In this document: positions 1-7,814 of the stretch, piece after piece | Layout of the letters: every line of letters begins with the position of its first letter | How positions within the stretch are numbered: the stretch's first letter is position 1 | Assembly (NCBI GenBank): GCA_900556395.1 | Contig: USOQ01000035.1 | Coordinates: forward strand, 1 to 27,745 | DNA from: Candidatus Segatella caccae | GTDB taxonomy: Bacteria > Bacteroidota > Bacteroidia > Bacteroidales > Bacteroidaceae | Length of the DNA stretch: 27,745 nucleotides | Direction of reading: 5' to 3' | Notes under the pieces: model-generated | The model's input: only the letters and a program-made list of their open reading frames with translations | Database searches by the model: none | Told to the model about the DNA's origin: nothing | Program-made: the position numbers and the translations under genes

Positions 1-8
1 ATTCAATA

Positions 9-1559
9 ATGGAACAGGAATTTGAACTCATTGCCAAGACCTTCATGGGTCTGGAACCCGTCTTGGCCGAAGAGCTCACCCAGTTGGGTGCCAACAATGT
101 ACAGATAGGTCGCCGTATGGTTTCCTTCACAGGCGACAAGGAAATGATGTATCGTGCCAACTTCCAGTTGCACACCGCCATTCGAGTGCTGAAGCCCATC
201 AAGCATTTCAAGGCACGCTCGGCAGAGGAGGTGTACGACGAAGTACAGAAAATCAAATGGGACGATATCCTCGACGTGAAGAAGACCTTCTCGGTCGACT
301 CCGTGGTTTATTCGGAAGAGTTCCGCAACTCACGCTTCGTCACTTATAAAGTAAAAGATGCCATCGTAGACTGGTTCCGCGAGAAGCTTGGCACACGCCC
401 TAACATCAGCGTCTCTAATCCCGACATACGCCTCAACATCCATATCGCAGAAGACAAAGCCACACTGAGTCTCGACTCCAGTGGTGAGAGTCTGCATCGC
501 AGAGGCTATCGCCAGGAACAGGTAGAGGCACCTCTCAACGAGGTACTCGCAGCAGGTATGATTCTCATGACAGGCTGGAAGGGAGAATGTGACCTCATCG
601 ATCCTATGTGTGGCTCAGGCACGATAGCCATCGAGGCCGCACTCATCGCCCGTAACATCTCTCCTGGCGTCTTCCGCAAGGAGTTTGCCTTCGAGAAATG
701 GAACGACTTCGACCAGGAGCTCTTCGACCGCATCTACAACGACGACTCACAGGAGAGAGAGTTTGAGCATCACATCTATGGCTATGACATCGACATGAAG
801 GCTGTCAACACAGCAGCCCTCAATGTGCGTGCTGCAGGTATGACCAAGGACATCACCATCGCACAACAAGACTTCAAGGATTTCGAGCAGCCTGCCGAGA
901 AGAGCATCATCGTGATGAATCCTCCTTATGGCGAGCGTATCTCTACCCCCAACCTCTTGGGCACATACAAGATGATAGGCGAGCGCTTCAAGAAAGCCTT
1001 TGCTGGCAACGAGGCTTGGGTACTGAGCTATCGCGAGGAATGTTTCGAGCAAATCGGTCTGAAGCCCAGCATCAAGATTCCGGTGTTCAACGGAAGCTTG
1101 GAGTGCGAGTTCCGTAAATATGTCATGTTTGACGGCAAGATGAAGGACTTCCGCTCTGAGGGTGGCATCGTGAAGACCGAAAACGAGAAGCGAGAAATGG
1201 CACAGAAGCATCGCTTCAAGAAGGAACGCGAGTTTAAGAAGCGCATCACCGAGGAGACAGAGAACGAGGAAGACGACATTCGCTCATTCAAGTTCCATAC
1301 CAATCGTTTCGCTGACTTCGAGAAGAATCGCGAAGACATTCGCCGTGGCACAAAGCCTCGTTCGACAGGACGACGCAGCGAAGACAACGACGACAGACGT
1401 GGCGGTGGCCGCGACTTCAAGCGTGGAGGCGACAAGGACTTCAAGCGTGGCGGTGGCCGTGACTTCAAGCGTGGAGGCGACAAGGACTTCAAGCGCGGAG
1501 GTAAGGACTTCAAGCGCGGAGGAAAACGAAACTTCAACGACTTCACTGACGAAGACTAA
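9..1559 (+). CDS. THUMP-domain class I SAM-dependent RNA methyltransferase (RlmL/YpsC type) with RGG-rich tail
   Basis: Predicted to methylate guanine N2 in 23S rRNA, acting in the cytoplasm on the ribosome precursor. The N-terminal part (about residues 45-155) fits a THUMP RNA-binding domain. It is followed by the LHRRGYR motif at 162-168 typical of RlmL/YpsC proteins, a SAM-binding motif DPMCGSGT at 198-205 and the catalytic NPPYGER motif at 304-310. The methyltransferase core ends near residue 400. The last ~115 residues are highly charged and low in complexity, with five DFKRGG units between 469 and 505. The length of 516 exceeds that of the bare catalytic core because of this tail. The E. 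coli RlmK half (a second methyltransferase domain) is absent. The ATG at 9 gives the full THUMP N-terminus. The exact target nucleotide cannot be read from the sequence. Confidence 0.9.
   Translation: MEQEFELIAKTFMGLEPVLAEELTQLGANNVQIGRRMVSFTGDKEMMYRANFQLHTAIRVLKPIKHFKARSAEEVYDEVQKIKWDDILDVKKTFSVDSVVYSEEFRNSRFVTYKVKDAIVDWFREKLGTRPNISVSNPDIRLNIHIAEDKATLSLDSSGESLHRRGYRQEQVEAPLNEVLAAGMILMTGWKGECDLIDPMCGSGTIAIEAALIARNISPGVFRKEFAFEKWNDFDQELFDRIYNDDSQEREFEHHIYGYDIDMKAVNTAALNVRAAGMTKDITIAQQDFKDFEQPAEKSIIVMNPPYGERISTPNLLGTYKMIGERFKKAFAGNEAWVLSYREECFEQIGLKPSIKIPVFNGSLECEFRKYVMFDGKMKDFRSEGGIVKTENEKREMAQKHRFKKEREFKKRITEETENEEDDIRSFKFHTNRFADFEKNREDIRRGTKPRSTGRRSEDNDDRRGGGRDFKRGGDKDFKRGGGRDFKRGGDKDFKRGGKDFKRGGKRNFNDFTDED
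1399..1530 (+). repeat. In-frame tandem repeat encoding RGG/DFKRGG tail
   Basis: A 48-bp unit (16 codons) occurs at 1399-1446 and again at 1447-1494 with only one difference visible (gccgcgac versus gccgtgac). A shortened derivative follows up to about 1530. The encoded peptide repeats R/K-D-F-K-R-G-G. The near identity at DNA level, including third positions, points to recent duplication by slippage or recombination. RGG-type tails are known as flexible RNA-binding extensions, so this one may help the methyltransferase hold rRNA. Confidence 0.85.
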
Positions 1560-1582
1560 ACAGCACAGAAAAACATTCTATC

Positions 1583-3925
1583 ATGATTTTTAGAAAAACT
1601 ATATATCAAGCATCATTGATCACTATGATGACTTTTGCTACAGTCAATATGCAGGCACAGGGAGTGGTTCCGGCACAGAAGGGCGACAAGACGTTTACAC
1701 TCGAAGACTTGAACTTCGGTGGCAACAACTATCGCAACATGGTGGCAAAGAACCGCTGGTGCACCTGGTGGGGCGACCAGCTCGTACGCCAGGATGTAGA
1801 TGCCTGCTATCTGGTCAACAAGAACAATGGCAAGGAGACCAAACTCTTTGGCATCAACGACATCAACCAGTGGATAGCACCCACCAAGGACATCAAGATA
1901 AGAGCACTCTACAACGCCGAGTTCCCCTTTGCAGGCAAGAGCATCGTCATGGTAAGCAATGGCAACAAGACCTACACCATTGACTTCAAGAAGCATCGCC
2001 TGATAAGCGAGATAGACTTTCAGGAAGACGAAAGCCTCCTGGAAGCCAACATGCAGAAAAATGCTTTCGCCTATCTCAAAGGCAGTAATCTGTATGTGCG
2101 GGCTTTCCAAGCTGCCAACAGCCAGACGATGACCAAGGAGAAGAAATCGCATGATTTCCAACTCACTACCGACGGAAGCCGCGAAATCGTATACGGACAG
2201 AGCGTACACCGCGATGAGTTCGGCATCACAAAAGGAACTTTCTGGAGTCCTAATGGTGAGAGATTGGCCTTCTATCGCATGGACCAAAGCATGGTGACAG
2301 ACTATCCTCAGGTAGACATTCCGGAAATCGGATTCGACCATCCTGAGACGCAGAGTTGCATCGCCACTCCTGCTCCCGACAAATATCCGATGACGGGTGA
2401 GACATCCCACCAAGTCACCGTGGGCGTCTTCGACTGTCTCACAGGCAAGACCATCTATCTGAAGGCTGGCGACCCTACCGACCGCTACTTCACCAACATC
2501 GCATGGAGCCCGGACAGCAAAACCATCTATATGTTTGAGCTGAACCGCGACCAGAACGACTGTCGCCTTACAGCCTACGATGCAGAGACAGGCGAAAAGA
2601 CAGGCGAACTATATCGCGAGACCGATGAGAAATATGTAGAGCCTCTCCACCCCATCATGTTCCTGCCATGGGATGGCAACAGCTTCATCATGCAGAGCCG
2701 CAAGGATGGCTACAACCACCTCTATCTTTGTGAAGTGAAGAACGAAGAACGAAAAACGAAGAATTCAAATGCAAAATCTTCATCCGAAAAGCAAGAGAAT
2801 TCTTCACTCTCCACTCTTCACTCTTCACTTTCAATCCAGCAGCTGACAAGCGGCAAGTGGGAGGTGATGGAGGTCATTGGCTTCAACACCAAGCACAAGA
2901 GCATCATCATCGCCAGCAACGAGTGCTCACCCATACAGCGCAACATCTTTGTGGTAGACACAAAGACAGGCAAGCGTGCCATGATGGACGACTGCGGCAA
3001 GGGATGGCACAACGCCACCCTGAGCGAGAACGGACAGTATATCTACGACAACTATTCTACCCCTACCGTGCCTCGCAAGATAGCCATCGTCAACATCGAA
3101 AACGGCAAGCGCACACCTTTCTTCACTGCCGAGAACCCATGGAAGGGCTACAATGTGCCCGAATACAGCTGCGGATCTATCAAGGCTGCCGATGGTGAGA
3201 CCGACCTCTTCTGGCGCATGGTGAAACCCACCAACTTTGACCCACAGAAGAAGTATCCCACCATTATATATGTATATGGTGGACCTCACGCCCACAATGT
3301 GGATGCACGCTGGAACTACAGTAGCCGTGGATGGGAAACCTACATGGCAGAGAAGGGCTATCTGCTCTTTATCCTCGACAATCGCGGTAGCGAGAACCGT
3401 GGCAAGGTGTTCGAACAGGCCACTTTCCGTCAACTCGGACAGATAGAGATGCTGGACCAGATGAAGGGTGTGGAATATCTCAAGACCCTGCCCTATGTCG
3501 ATGCCGACAGAATGGGTGTACACGGATGGAGCTTCGGCGGATTTATGACCATCTCGCTTATGACCCACTATCCTGACGTATTCAAGGTAGGTGTGGCAGG
3601 AGGACCTGTTATCGACTGGCATTGGTACGAGGTGATGTATGGCGAACGCTATATGGACACACCACAGACCAACCCTGAAGGCTACAAGAAAACCTCCTTG
3701 CTCTACCAGGCCAAGAACCTCAAGGGCAAGTTGCAGATCATACAGGGCTTGAACGATGTGACAGTAGTGCCACAGCATTGCCTCACCTTCCTCAAGGCTT
3801 GCATAGCAGCCGGCACACAGCCCGACTTCTTCGTCTACCCTGGAGAACCTCACAACATGCGAGGCCATCAGAGCACGCATCTGCACGAACGCATCAGCCA
3901 GTATTTCTTCGACTATCTCAAGTAA
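1583..3925 (+). CDS. Dipeptidyl peptidase IV, S9B family serine exopeptidase
   Basis: A secreted or periplasmic prolyl dipeptidase that removes X-Pro (or X-Ala) dipeptides from peptide N-termini, serving peptide nutrition. Residues 1-26 are a signal peptide ending in an AQA-type cleavage region. The middle is the DPP IV beta-propeller, including VHRDEFGI and the YRMDQSMVTDYP block typical of Bacteroidota DPP IV. The C-terminal alpha/beta hydrolase domain shows the nucleophile in GWSFGGF (Ser650), with Asp725 in GLNDV and His757 in GEPHN completing the triad. The length of 780 is somewhat above the usual ~720-740. Part of the excess is a Lys/Ser/Asn-rich segment at about residues 385-416 encoded by an imperfect inverted repeat (see repeat at 2735-2828). 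The frame stays open, so the gene looks intact. It lies 23 bp after the methyltransferase, with no promoter visible between them. Confidence 0.92.
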   Translation: MIFRKTIYQASLITMMTFATVNMQAQGVVPAQKGDKTFTLEDLNFGGNNYRNMVAKNRWCTWWGDQLVRQDVDACYLVNKNNGKETKLFGINDINQWIAPTKDIKIRALYNAEFPFAGKSIVMVSNGNKTYTIDFKKHRLISEIDFQEDESLLEANMQKNAFAYLKGSNLYVRAFQAANSQTMTKEKKSHDFQLTTDGSREIVYGQSVHRDEFGITKGTFWSPNGERLAFYRMDQSMVTDYPQVDIPEIGFDHPETQSCIATPAPDKYPMTGETSHQVTVGVFDCLTGKTIYLKAGDPTDRYFTNIAWSPDSKTIYMFELNRDQNDCRLTAYDAETGEKTGELYRETDEKYVEPLHPIMFLPWDGNSFIMQSRKDGYNHLYLCEVKNEERKTKNSNAKSSSEKQENSSLSTLHSSLSIQQLTSGKWEVMEVIGFNTKHKSIIIASNECSPIQRNIFVVDTKTGKRAMMDDCGKGWHNATLSENGQYIYDNYSTPTVPRKIAIVNIENGKRTPFFTAENPWKGYNVPEYSCGSIKAADGETDLFWRMVKPTNFDPQKKYPTIIYVYGGPHAHNVDARWNYSSRGWETYMAEKGYLLFILDNRGSENRGKVFEQATFRQLGQIEMLDQMKGVEYLKTLPYVDADRMGVHGWSFGGFMTISLMTHYPDVFKVGVAGGPVIDWHWYEVMYGERYMDTPQTNPEGYKKTSLLYQAKNLKGKLQIIQGLNDVTVVPQHCLTFLKACIAAGTQPDFFVYPGEPHNMRGHQSTHLHERISQYFFDYLK
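2735..2828. repeat. Imperfect 94-bp inverted repeat inside the DPP IV coding sequence
   Basis: The left arm is 2735-2766 and the right arm 2797-2828, 32 nt each, both with gaattc at the inner end and gtgaaga at the outer end after reverse complementing. Twenty-four of 32 positions match and all eight differences are transitions. The arms are built from a roughly 7-nt rhythm (gaagaac / gaagagt). The 30-nt loop is 2767-2796. This resembles short palindromic intergenic repeats rather than protease-coding sequence, yet it is read through in frame. Repeat identity needs a genome-wide search. Confidence 0.75.
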
Positions 3926-3930
3926 ATACT

Positions 3931-3968
3931 TAGGAGTAAGTTCCCCGAGAAAGAGGAGTTTACTCCTA
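3931..3968. other. Small hairpin between the DPP IV gene and purD
   Basis: A perfect 9-bp inverted repeat, taggagtaa at 3931-3939 and ttactccta at 3960-3968, closes a 20-nt loop in the 72-bp gap before purD. No T-run follows, so it is not a clear intrinsic terminator. It may be a weak attenuating or mRNA-end structure. No TAnnTTTG promoter box was seen in this gap. Confidence 0.35.
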
Positions 3969-3997
3969 CATCAATAACAAACAATAACTTACAGCAA

Positions 3998-5266
3998 ATG
4001 AAAATTTTATTGTTAGGAGGCGGTGGCCGTGAGCACGCCTTAGCATGGAAAATCGCTCAGAGCGAGAAAGTGGAGAAACTCTTTATCGCTCCAGGTAATG
4101 CCGGTACACAGAATGTCGGCGAGAACGTAGATATCAAGGCTGACGACTTCGAAGCACTCAAAAACTTCGCAGTAGAAAATGCAGTCGATATGGTAATCGT
4201 TGGTCCGGAAGACCCATTGGTAAAGGGTGTTTACGACGACTTCAAGAACGATCCTCGCACCCACAACATCCCAGTGATCGGACCATCCAAGGCAGGTGCC
4301 GTCCTTGAAGGCAGCAAAGACTTCGCCAAGCAGTTTATGAAGCGCCACAACATCCCCACAGCCCAATATGAAACTTTCGATGGTGAGCATGTAGAGGAAG
4401 GCCTGAGATTTCTCGAAACCCTCAAGGCTCCTTACGTACTGAAAGCCGATGGACTCTGCGCAGGTAAGGGCGTCCTCATCCTCCCCACCTTGGAAGAAGC
4501 CAAGAAGGAGTTCCGTGAGATGCTCGGCGGCATGTTTGGCAACGCATCGGCACGCGTTGTCATCGAAGAGTTCCTCAGCGGCATCGAGTGCTCGGTATTC
4601 GTTCTGACCGATGGAAAGAACTACAAGATCCTGCCAGAGGCAAAAGACTACAAGCGTATCGGTGAACACGACACAGGCCTCAACACAGGCGGTATGGGTA
4701 GCGTGACCCCCGTTCCCTTTGCCACCAAGGAGTGGATGCAGAAGGTAGACGAGCGCATCATCCGTCCTACCGTAGAAGGTCTTGCAGAGGAGAACATCGA
4801 CTATAAGGGTTTCATCTTCTTCGGACTGATCAATGTAGAGGGCGAGCCAATGGTTATCGAGTACAACTGCCGTATGGGAGACCCCGAGACCGAGAGCGTG
4901 ATGCTCCGTCTGAAGAGCGACCTCGTAGACCTCTTCGAAGGTGTGGCAGAAGGCAACCTCGACCAGCGCACCATTGAGTTCGACGAGCGTGCAGCAGTAT
5001 GCGTGATGCTCGTCAGCGGTGGCTATCCAGAGGCTTACAAGAAGGGCTACCCCATCGAGGGCATCGACCAGGTGGAAGGTTCTGTAGTATTCCATTCAGG
5101 CACAGCCATGCGAGAAGGCCAGGTAGTCACCAACGGCGGACGTGTCATCTGCGTGAGCAGCTATGGCAAGGACAAGGAAGAGGCACTGAAGAAGAGTTTT
5201 GCCGAAGCACAAAAGATTCAGTTCACAGACAAATACTTCCGCTCAGACATCGGTCAGGACCTATAA
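3998..5266 (+). CDS. purD: Phosphoribosylamine--glycine ligase (GARS)
   Basis: Catalyses the ATP-dependent joining of glycine to 5-phosphoribosylamine, the second step of de novo purine synthesis, in the cytoplasm. The N-terminus has the glycine-rich GGGGREHALAWK loop (residues 7-18) and the GPEDPL motif near residue 70. The ATP-grasp domain follows, with KADGLCAGKGV near 149-159, EEFLSG near 191-196, LNTGGMGS near 227-234 and the metal-binding EYNCRMGDPE near 287-296. The length of 422 is normal for monofunctional PurD. No other purine gene is adjacent, so purD is isolated from a pur operon here. The ATG at 3998 starts the conserved fold directly. Confidence 0.97.
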   Translation: MKILLLGGGGREHALAWKIAQSEKVEKLFIAPGNAGTQNVGENVDIKADDFEALKNFAVENAVDMVIVGPEDPLVKGVYDDFKNDPRTHNIPVIGPSKAGAVLEGSKDFAKQFMKRHNIPTAQYETFDGEHVEEGLRFLETLKAPYVLKADGLCAGKGVLILPTLEEAKKEFREMLGGMFGNASARVVIEEFLSGIECSVFVLTDGKNYKILPEAKDYKRIGEHDTGLNTGGMGSVTPVPFATKEWMQKVDERIIRPTVEGLAEENIDYKGFIFFGLINVEGEPMVIEYNCRMGDPETESVMLRLKSDLVDLFEGVAEGNLDQRTIEFDERAAVCVMLVSGGYPEAYKKGYPIEGIDQVEGSVVFHSGTAMREGQVVTNGGRVICVSSYGKDKEEALKKSFAEAQKIQFTDKYFRSDIGQDL

Positions 5267-5287
5267 GTATTAAACATTAAAAAATAG

Positions 5288-6235
5288 ATGTTAAGACATA
5301 AAACCTTTCAGAACAAGATAGCGGTAAGCCGCTTCTCGTTACCAGTAACAGCAACCCTTATCGCCATGATATGGGTTGCTGTAGGTTTAGTGCAAGGTGA
5401 CATCTGGACGGAGTTAGCCTTCGCACTCGCTTCCACCTTGCTCATGGTGGAGCTCAACAATCGCAATGCACTCATGCGCACCTATAGCCGCATGGTGTCT
5501 TGCAGTTTTCTCACCCTCATCACGGCAACAACACTCCCTGAGCCTTCGCTCGGAGCCAACGTGATGATTCTGTGCTTCATCGCCTTCATCCTACTCATCT
5601 GGAACTGCTATCAAGACCGACTCTCTACGGGTCGCACCTTCTATGCTTTTATCTGCATGGGCATAGCCTCCATGGAGTTTGTACAGGCACTCTATTATCT
5701 ACCCTTCATGTGGGTGATGATGCTATTCTTTGTCAATTCTTTCAGCCTACGCAACCTGGCAGCCTCCCTCTTAGGCATCATCACACCCTACTGGTTTGCA
5801 GCAGGCTTCTTCTTGTATACAGGCAACATCGACTACATCATAGCCCATTTCAGCCAGTTCGTCACCTTCCATCCCCTCTTCGACTACTCGATGATTACCA
5901 TCCATCAGGTCGTCAACCTCTCCTTCATCACGCTGTTAGCCATTATAGGAACCATCCACTTCCTTCGCACCAGCTATGCCGATAAGATTCGCACACGCAT
6001 GATTTACGAATCGCTCATCATGCTCGACATTGTCAGCCTCCTGTTCCTCGTCTTGCAGCCACAACACGAATACGAACTGGAAGGAGTCATGATCGTCTGC
6101 ACAGCACCTCTCATAGCCCATTACATCACCTTCACCAAGGGCAAGCTGCCCAACATCACCTTCATCACCATTCTCGTGACGACAGTGCTGTTGCTGCTCT
6201 ACAATGTTCTACTTCCACCTGTTATGCTACTATGA
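5288..6235 (+). CDS. Polytopic inner-membrane protein of unknown function
   Basis: Not recognised as a named family. The 315 residues contain about ten hydrophobic stretches able to span the membrane (roughly 17-37, 38-55, 67-85, 89-107, 117-145, 155-178, 205-225, 238-258, 265-282 and 288-312), with short charged loops between them. There is no cleavable signal peptide, no ATPase motif and no obvious metal-binding cluster. It starts 21 bp after purD and its TGA stop overlaps the ATG of the next gene (ATGA at 6232-6235), so it is probably co-transcribed and translationally coupled with the YqaA-like protein. Nothing marks it as the missing permease of the znuAC pair further downstream. Confidence 0.75.
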   Translation: MLRHKTFQNKIAVSRFSLPVTATLIAMIWVAVGLVQGDIWTELAFALASTLLMVELNNRNALMRTYSRMVSCSFLTLITATTLPEPSLGANVMILCFIAFILLIWNCYQDRLSTGRTFYAFICMGIASMEFVQALYYLPFMWVMMLFFVNSFSLRNLAASLLGIITPYWFAAGFFLYTGNIDYIIAHFSQFVTFHPLFDYSMITIHQVVNLSFITLLAIIGTIHFLRTSYADKIRTRMIYESLIMLDIVSLLFLVLQPQHEYELEGVMIVCTAPLIAHYITFTKGKLPNITFITILVTTVLLLLYNVLLPPVMLL

Positions 6236-6687
6236 TAGACTGGCTGATTTCTTTTCTCGTAGATTGGGGCTACTGGGGTATGCTCATGGCAGCCTTCTTG
6301 GCTGGCAGTTTCTTCCCCTTCAGCAGCGAGGCTGTCATGGCAGGACTGCAGGCAGCAGGACTTGCCCCTCTGCCCTTAGTAGTCTATGGAAGCATAGGCA
6401 ATGTGCTGGGTTCTATGTTCAATTATGGTGTGGGGCGAATGGGCAAGATGGAGTGGATAGAACACTACCTACACGTCAAAAAGGAGAGTCTCGACAAGGC
6501 CGAACGCTTCATGGCAGGACATGGCGCCTGGATGGGGTTCTTCGCCTTCCTTCCTTTGCTCGGTAGCGCCATCACCATTGTGCTCGGTCTCACCCGTGCC
6601 AACATACCAGTATCCATCCTCAGCATCACCATAGGCAAGGTACTGAGATACGTCTTGTTAGTCTACGGACTAAGTTTTATCTTTTAA
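6232..6687 (+). CDS. YqaA/DedA-like membrane protein (VTT/SNARE-associated domain)
   Basis: A small integral membrane protein of 151 residues with the profile of the YqaA branch of the DedA/VTT family, whose better-studied members move or flip lipids and support envelope homeostasis. Visible marks are the GYWGMLMAAFLAGSFFPFSSE N-terminal re-entrant region, the GNVLGSMFNYGVGRMG segment (about residues 57-72) and the glycine-rich GAWMGFFAFLPLLGSAITIVLG region (about 98-119). The length suits the short YqaA type. It overlaps the preceding gene by 4 nt, which suggests translational coupling. The substrate cannot be predicted. Confidence 0.8.
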   Translation: MIDWLISFLVDWGYWGMLMAAFLAGSFFPFSSEAVMAGLQAAGLAPLPLVVYGSIGNVLGSMFNYGVGRMGKMEWIEHYLHVKKESLDKAERFMAGHGAWMGFFAFLPLLGSAITIVLGLTRANIPVSILSITIGKVLRYVLLVYGLSFIF

Positions 6688-6724
6688 CTGAAGTTTCGCA
6701 TGTACGGAAGTTATAGTAGTTAAA

Positions 6725-6780
6725 GAAGTTAAGAAGTTAAGAAGTTAAGAAGTTAAGAAGTTAAGAAGTTAAGAAGTTAA
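6725..6780 (+). repeat. Seven tandem copies of an 8-bp unit GAAGTTAA
   Basis: Seven perfect head-to-tail copies of gaagttaa occupy 56 bp, preceded by a degenerate copy (tagttaaa, 6717-6724). Related units in the opposite orientation (ttaactcc at 6825-6832 and 6861-6868, with ataactcct at 6853-6861) lie between the array and the znuA-like start, so the region could fold as a long imperfect hairpin. A perfect short tandem array upstream of a gene is prone to slipped-strand length change. Confidence 0.9.
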
Positions 6781-6793
6781 GACATATGTCTTA
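6778..6793. promoter_or_regulatory. Perfect 16-bp palindrome upstream of znuA, possible operator
   Basis: The sequence taagacatatgtctta is a perfect palindrome starting inside the last GAAGTTAA unit and ending 104 bp before the znuA start. Its size fits a dimeric regulator site (a Zur/Fur-type metal regulator would make sense beside a zinc transporter gene), but it does not match the E. coli or Bacillus Zur box from memory. Part of the symmetry may be an accident of the repeat edge. Confidence 0.35.
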
Positions 6794-6897
6794 CTGCTTA
6801 AAATTACGCCAAAAAGCTATTGTCTTAACTCCTCAGCGACCATAGGGAGCGATAACTCCTTTAACTCCTAAAGAAAGAAACTTGATTTTTTTAATTT

Positions 6898-7779
6898 ATG
6901 AAAAGATTTATATACCTCATTATATTATGCACTCTATGCGTTGGTTGCAAAAACGCCCAGCAGAAGGCAGGCATGACAAAGGACAACGTGAAGCCTACCG
7001 TCACCGTCACCATTCCTCCCTACCAGTATTTCGTCAGTAAGATAGCCCAGGACAAGGTGGACGTCAACGTGATGGTGGCCAATGGCAACAATCCAGAGAC
7101 CTACGAGCCCAATGCCCAGCAGATGGTAGAACTCTCCAAGAGTGCCCTCTACCTGAAAGTGGGCAACATCGGTTTCGAACAGACCTGGATGCAAAAGCTA
7201 CAAGACAATGCCCCTGCCATGAAGGTGATAGACACTTCGGCAGGCATCACACCTGCCAAGACCCCAGGTGGCAACATCGACCCACACGTATGGATGAGCT
7301 GCCAGAATGCCCGTATCATCTCCGCCAACATCCTCCAGGCACTCTGCCGACTGGAGCCTCAGCACAAAGCATTTTTCGAGAACAACTATCAGGCACTCAT
7401 CCGCATCATCGACAAGCGCGACAGCACCATCAGCGAGAGTTTCAAGAACAATCCTGAATTGATGCGCAAGTTTGTGATTTACCACCCCATCCTCACCTAC
7501 TTCGCCCGTGACTACAGATTGGGACAGCTCGCCATCGAAGAAGAAGGCAGAGAGCCCAGTGCCGCTCAGATAAAGAGCCTCATCGAGAGAGCGAAGAAAG
7601 AAAAGATCAAGTATTGCCTCATACAGAGTGAGTTTGCCAACCGCAACACCTCTGTATTCATCAAAGAGAGCCACACCCAGGCGATGGAGATCAACCCATT
7701 GCAAGGCGATTGGGACAGAGCCATGCAGGAAGCAGCATGGGCTGTACAAGGCAAAGTGCCGGGCGTGGCAAACAAGTAA
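6898..7779 (+). CDS. znuA: Metal (zinc-type) ABC transporter substrate-binding lipoprotein, ZnuA-like
   Basis: A cluster A-I (TroA/ZnuA family) solute-binding protein that would capture Zn2+ or Mn2+ in the periplasm. Residues 1-17 form a lipoprotein signal with lipobox LCVGC (Cys17). Family marks are IPPYQYFVSKI (39-49), the ETYEP block at 67-71, NIDPHVWMS (127-134), YHPILTYFARDY (195-206) and the EEEGREPSAAQIKSLI helix (214-229). Of the usual four metal ligands, His130 and His196 are present. The first, normally His in a SPHTYEP motif, is Glu67 here, and the C-terminal Asp of the usual DPLG motif appears as Asn in EINPLQG (263-269). No His-rich loop is present. The ATPase gene follows after 35 bp; no permease gene is adjacent. 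Metal identity is uncertain. Confidence 0.85.
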   Translation: MKRFIYLIILCTLCVGCKNAQQKAGMTKDNVKPTVTVTIPPYQYFVSKIAQDKVDVNVMVANGNNPETYEPNAQQMVELSKSALYLKVGNIGFEQTWMQKLQDNAPAMKVIDTSAGITPAKTPGGNIDPHVWMSCQNARIISANILQALCRLEPQHKAFFENNYQALIRIIDKRDSTISESFKNNPELMRKFVIYHPILTYFARDYRLGQLAIEEEGREPSAAQIKSLIERAKKEKIKYCLIQSEFANRNTSVFIKESHTQAMEINPLQGDWDRAMQEAAWAVQGKVPGVANK

Positions 7780-7814
7780 GAAGACTCATCAGGACTATTA
7801 AAACACCCAGCGAC

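Noticed and set aside
2927..3886. 319-codon open frame opposite the DPP IV catalytic domain
   Set aside because: It is a shadow of the strongly conserved S9 hydrolase domain.
3931..3968. Purine riboswitch ahead of purD
   Set aside because: Only a 9-bp hairpin is present; there is no three-way junction or conserved aptamer core, and the gap is only 72 bp.
4040..5095. 351-codon open frame on the - strand opposite purD
   Set aside because: It lies fully antisense to a clear purD gene. The product is low in motif content and rich in Val/Leu/His from reverse reading of biased codons.
5288..6235. The membrane protein as the missing ZnuB permease
   Set aside because: No ABC-3 family features were recognised. 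It is separated from znuA by another gene and 210 bp, and it is coupled to the YqaA-like gene instead.
6725..6780. Possible CRISPR-like array
   Set aside because: The 8-bp units are contiguous with no spacers, and there are no cas genes; this is a simple tandem repeat.
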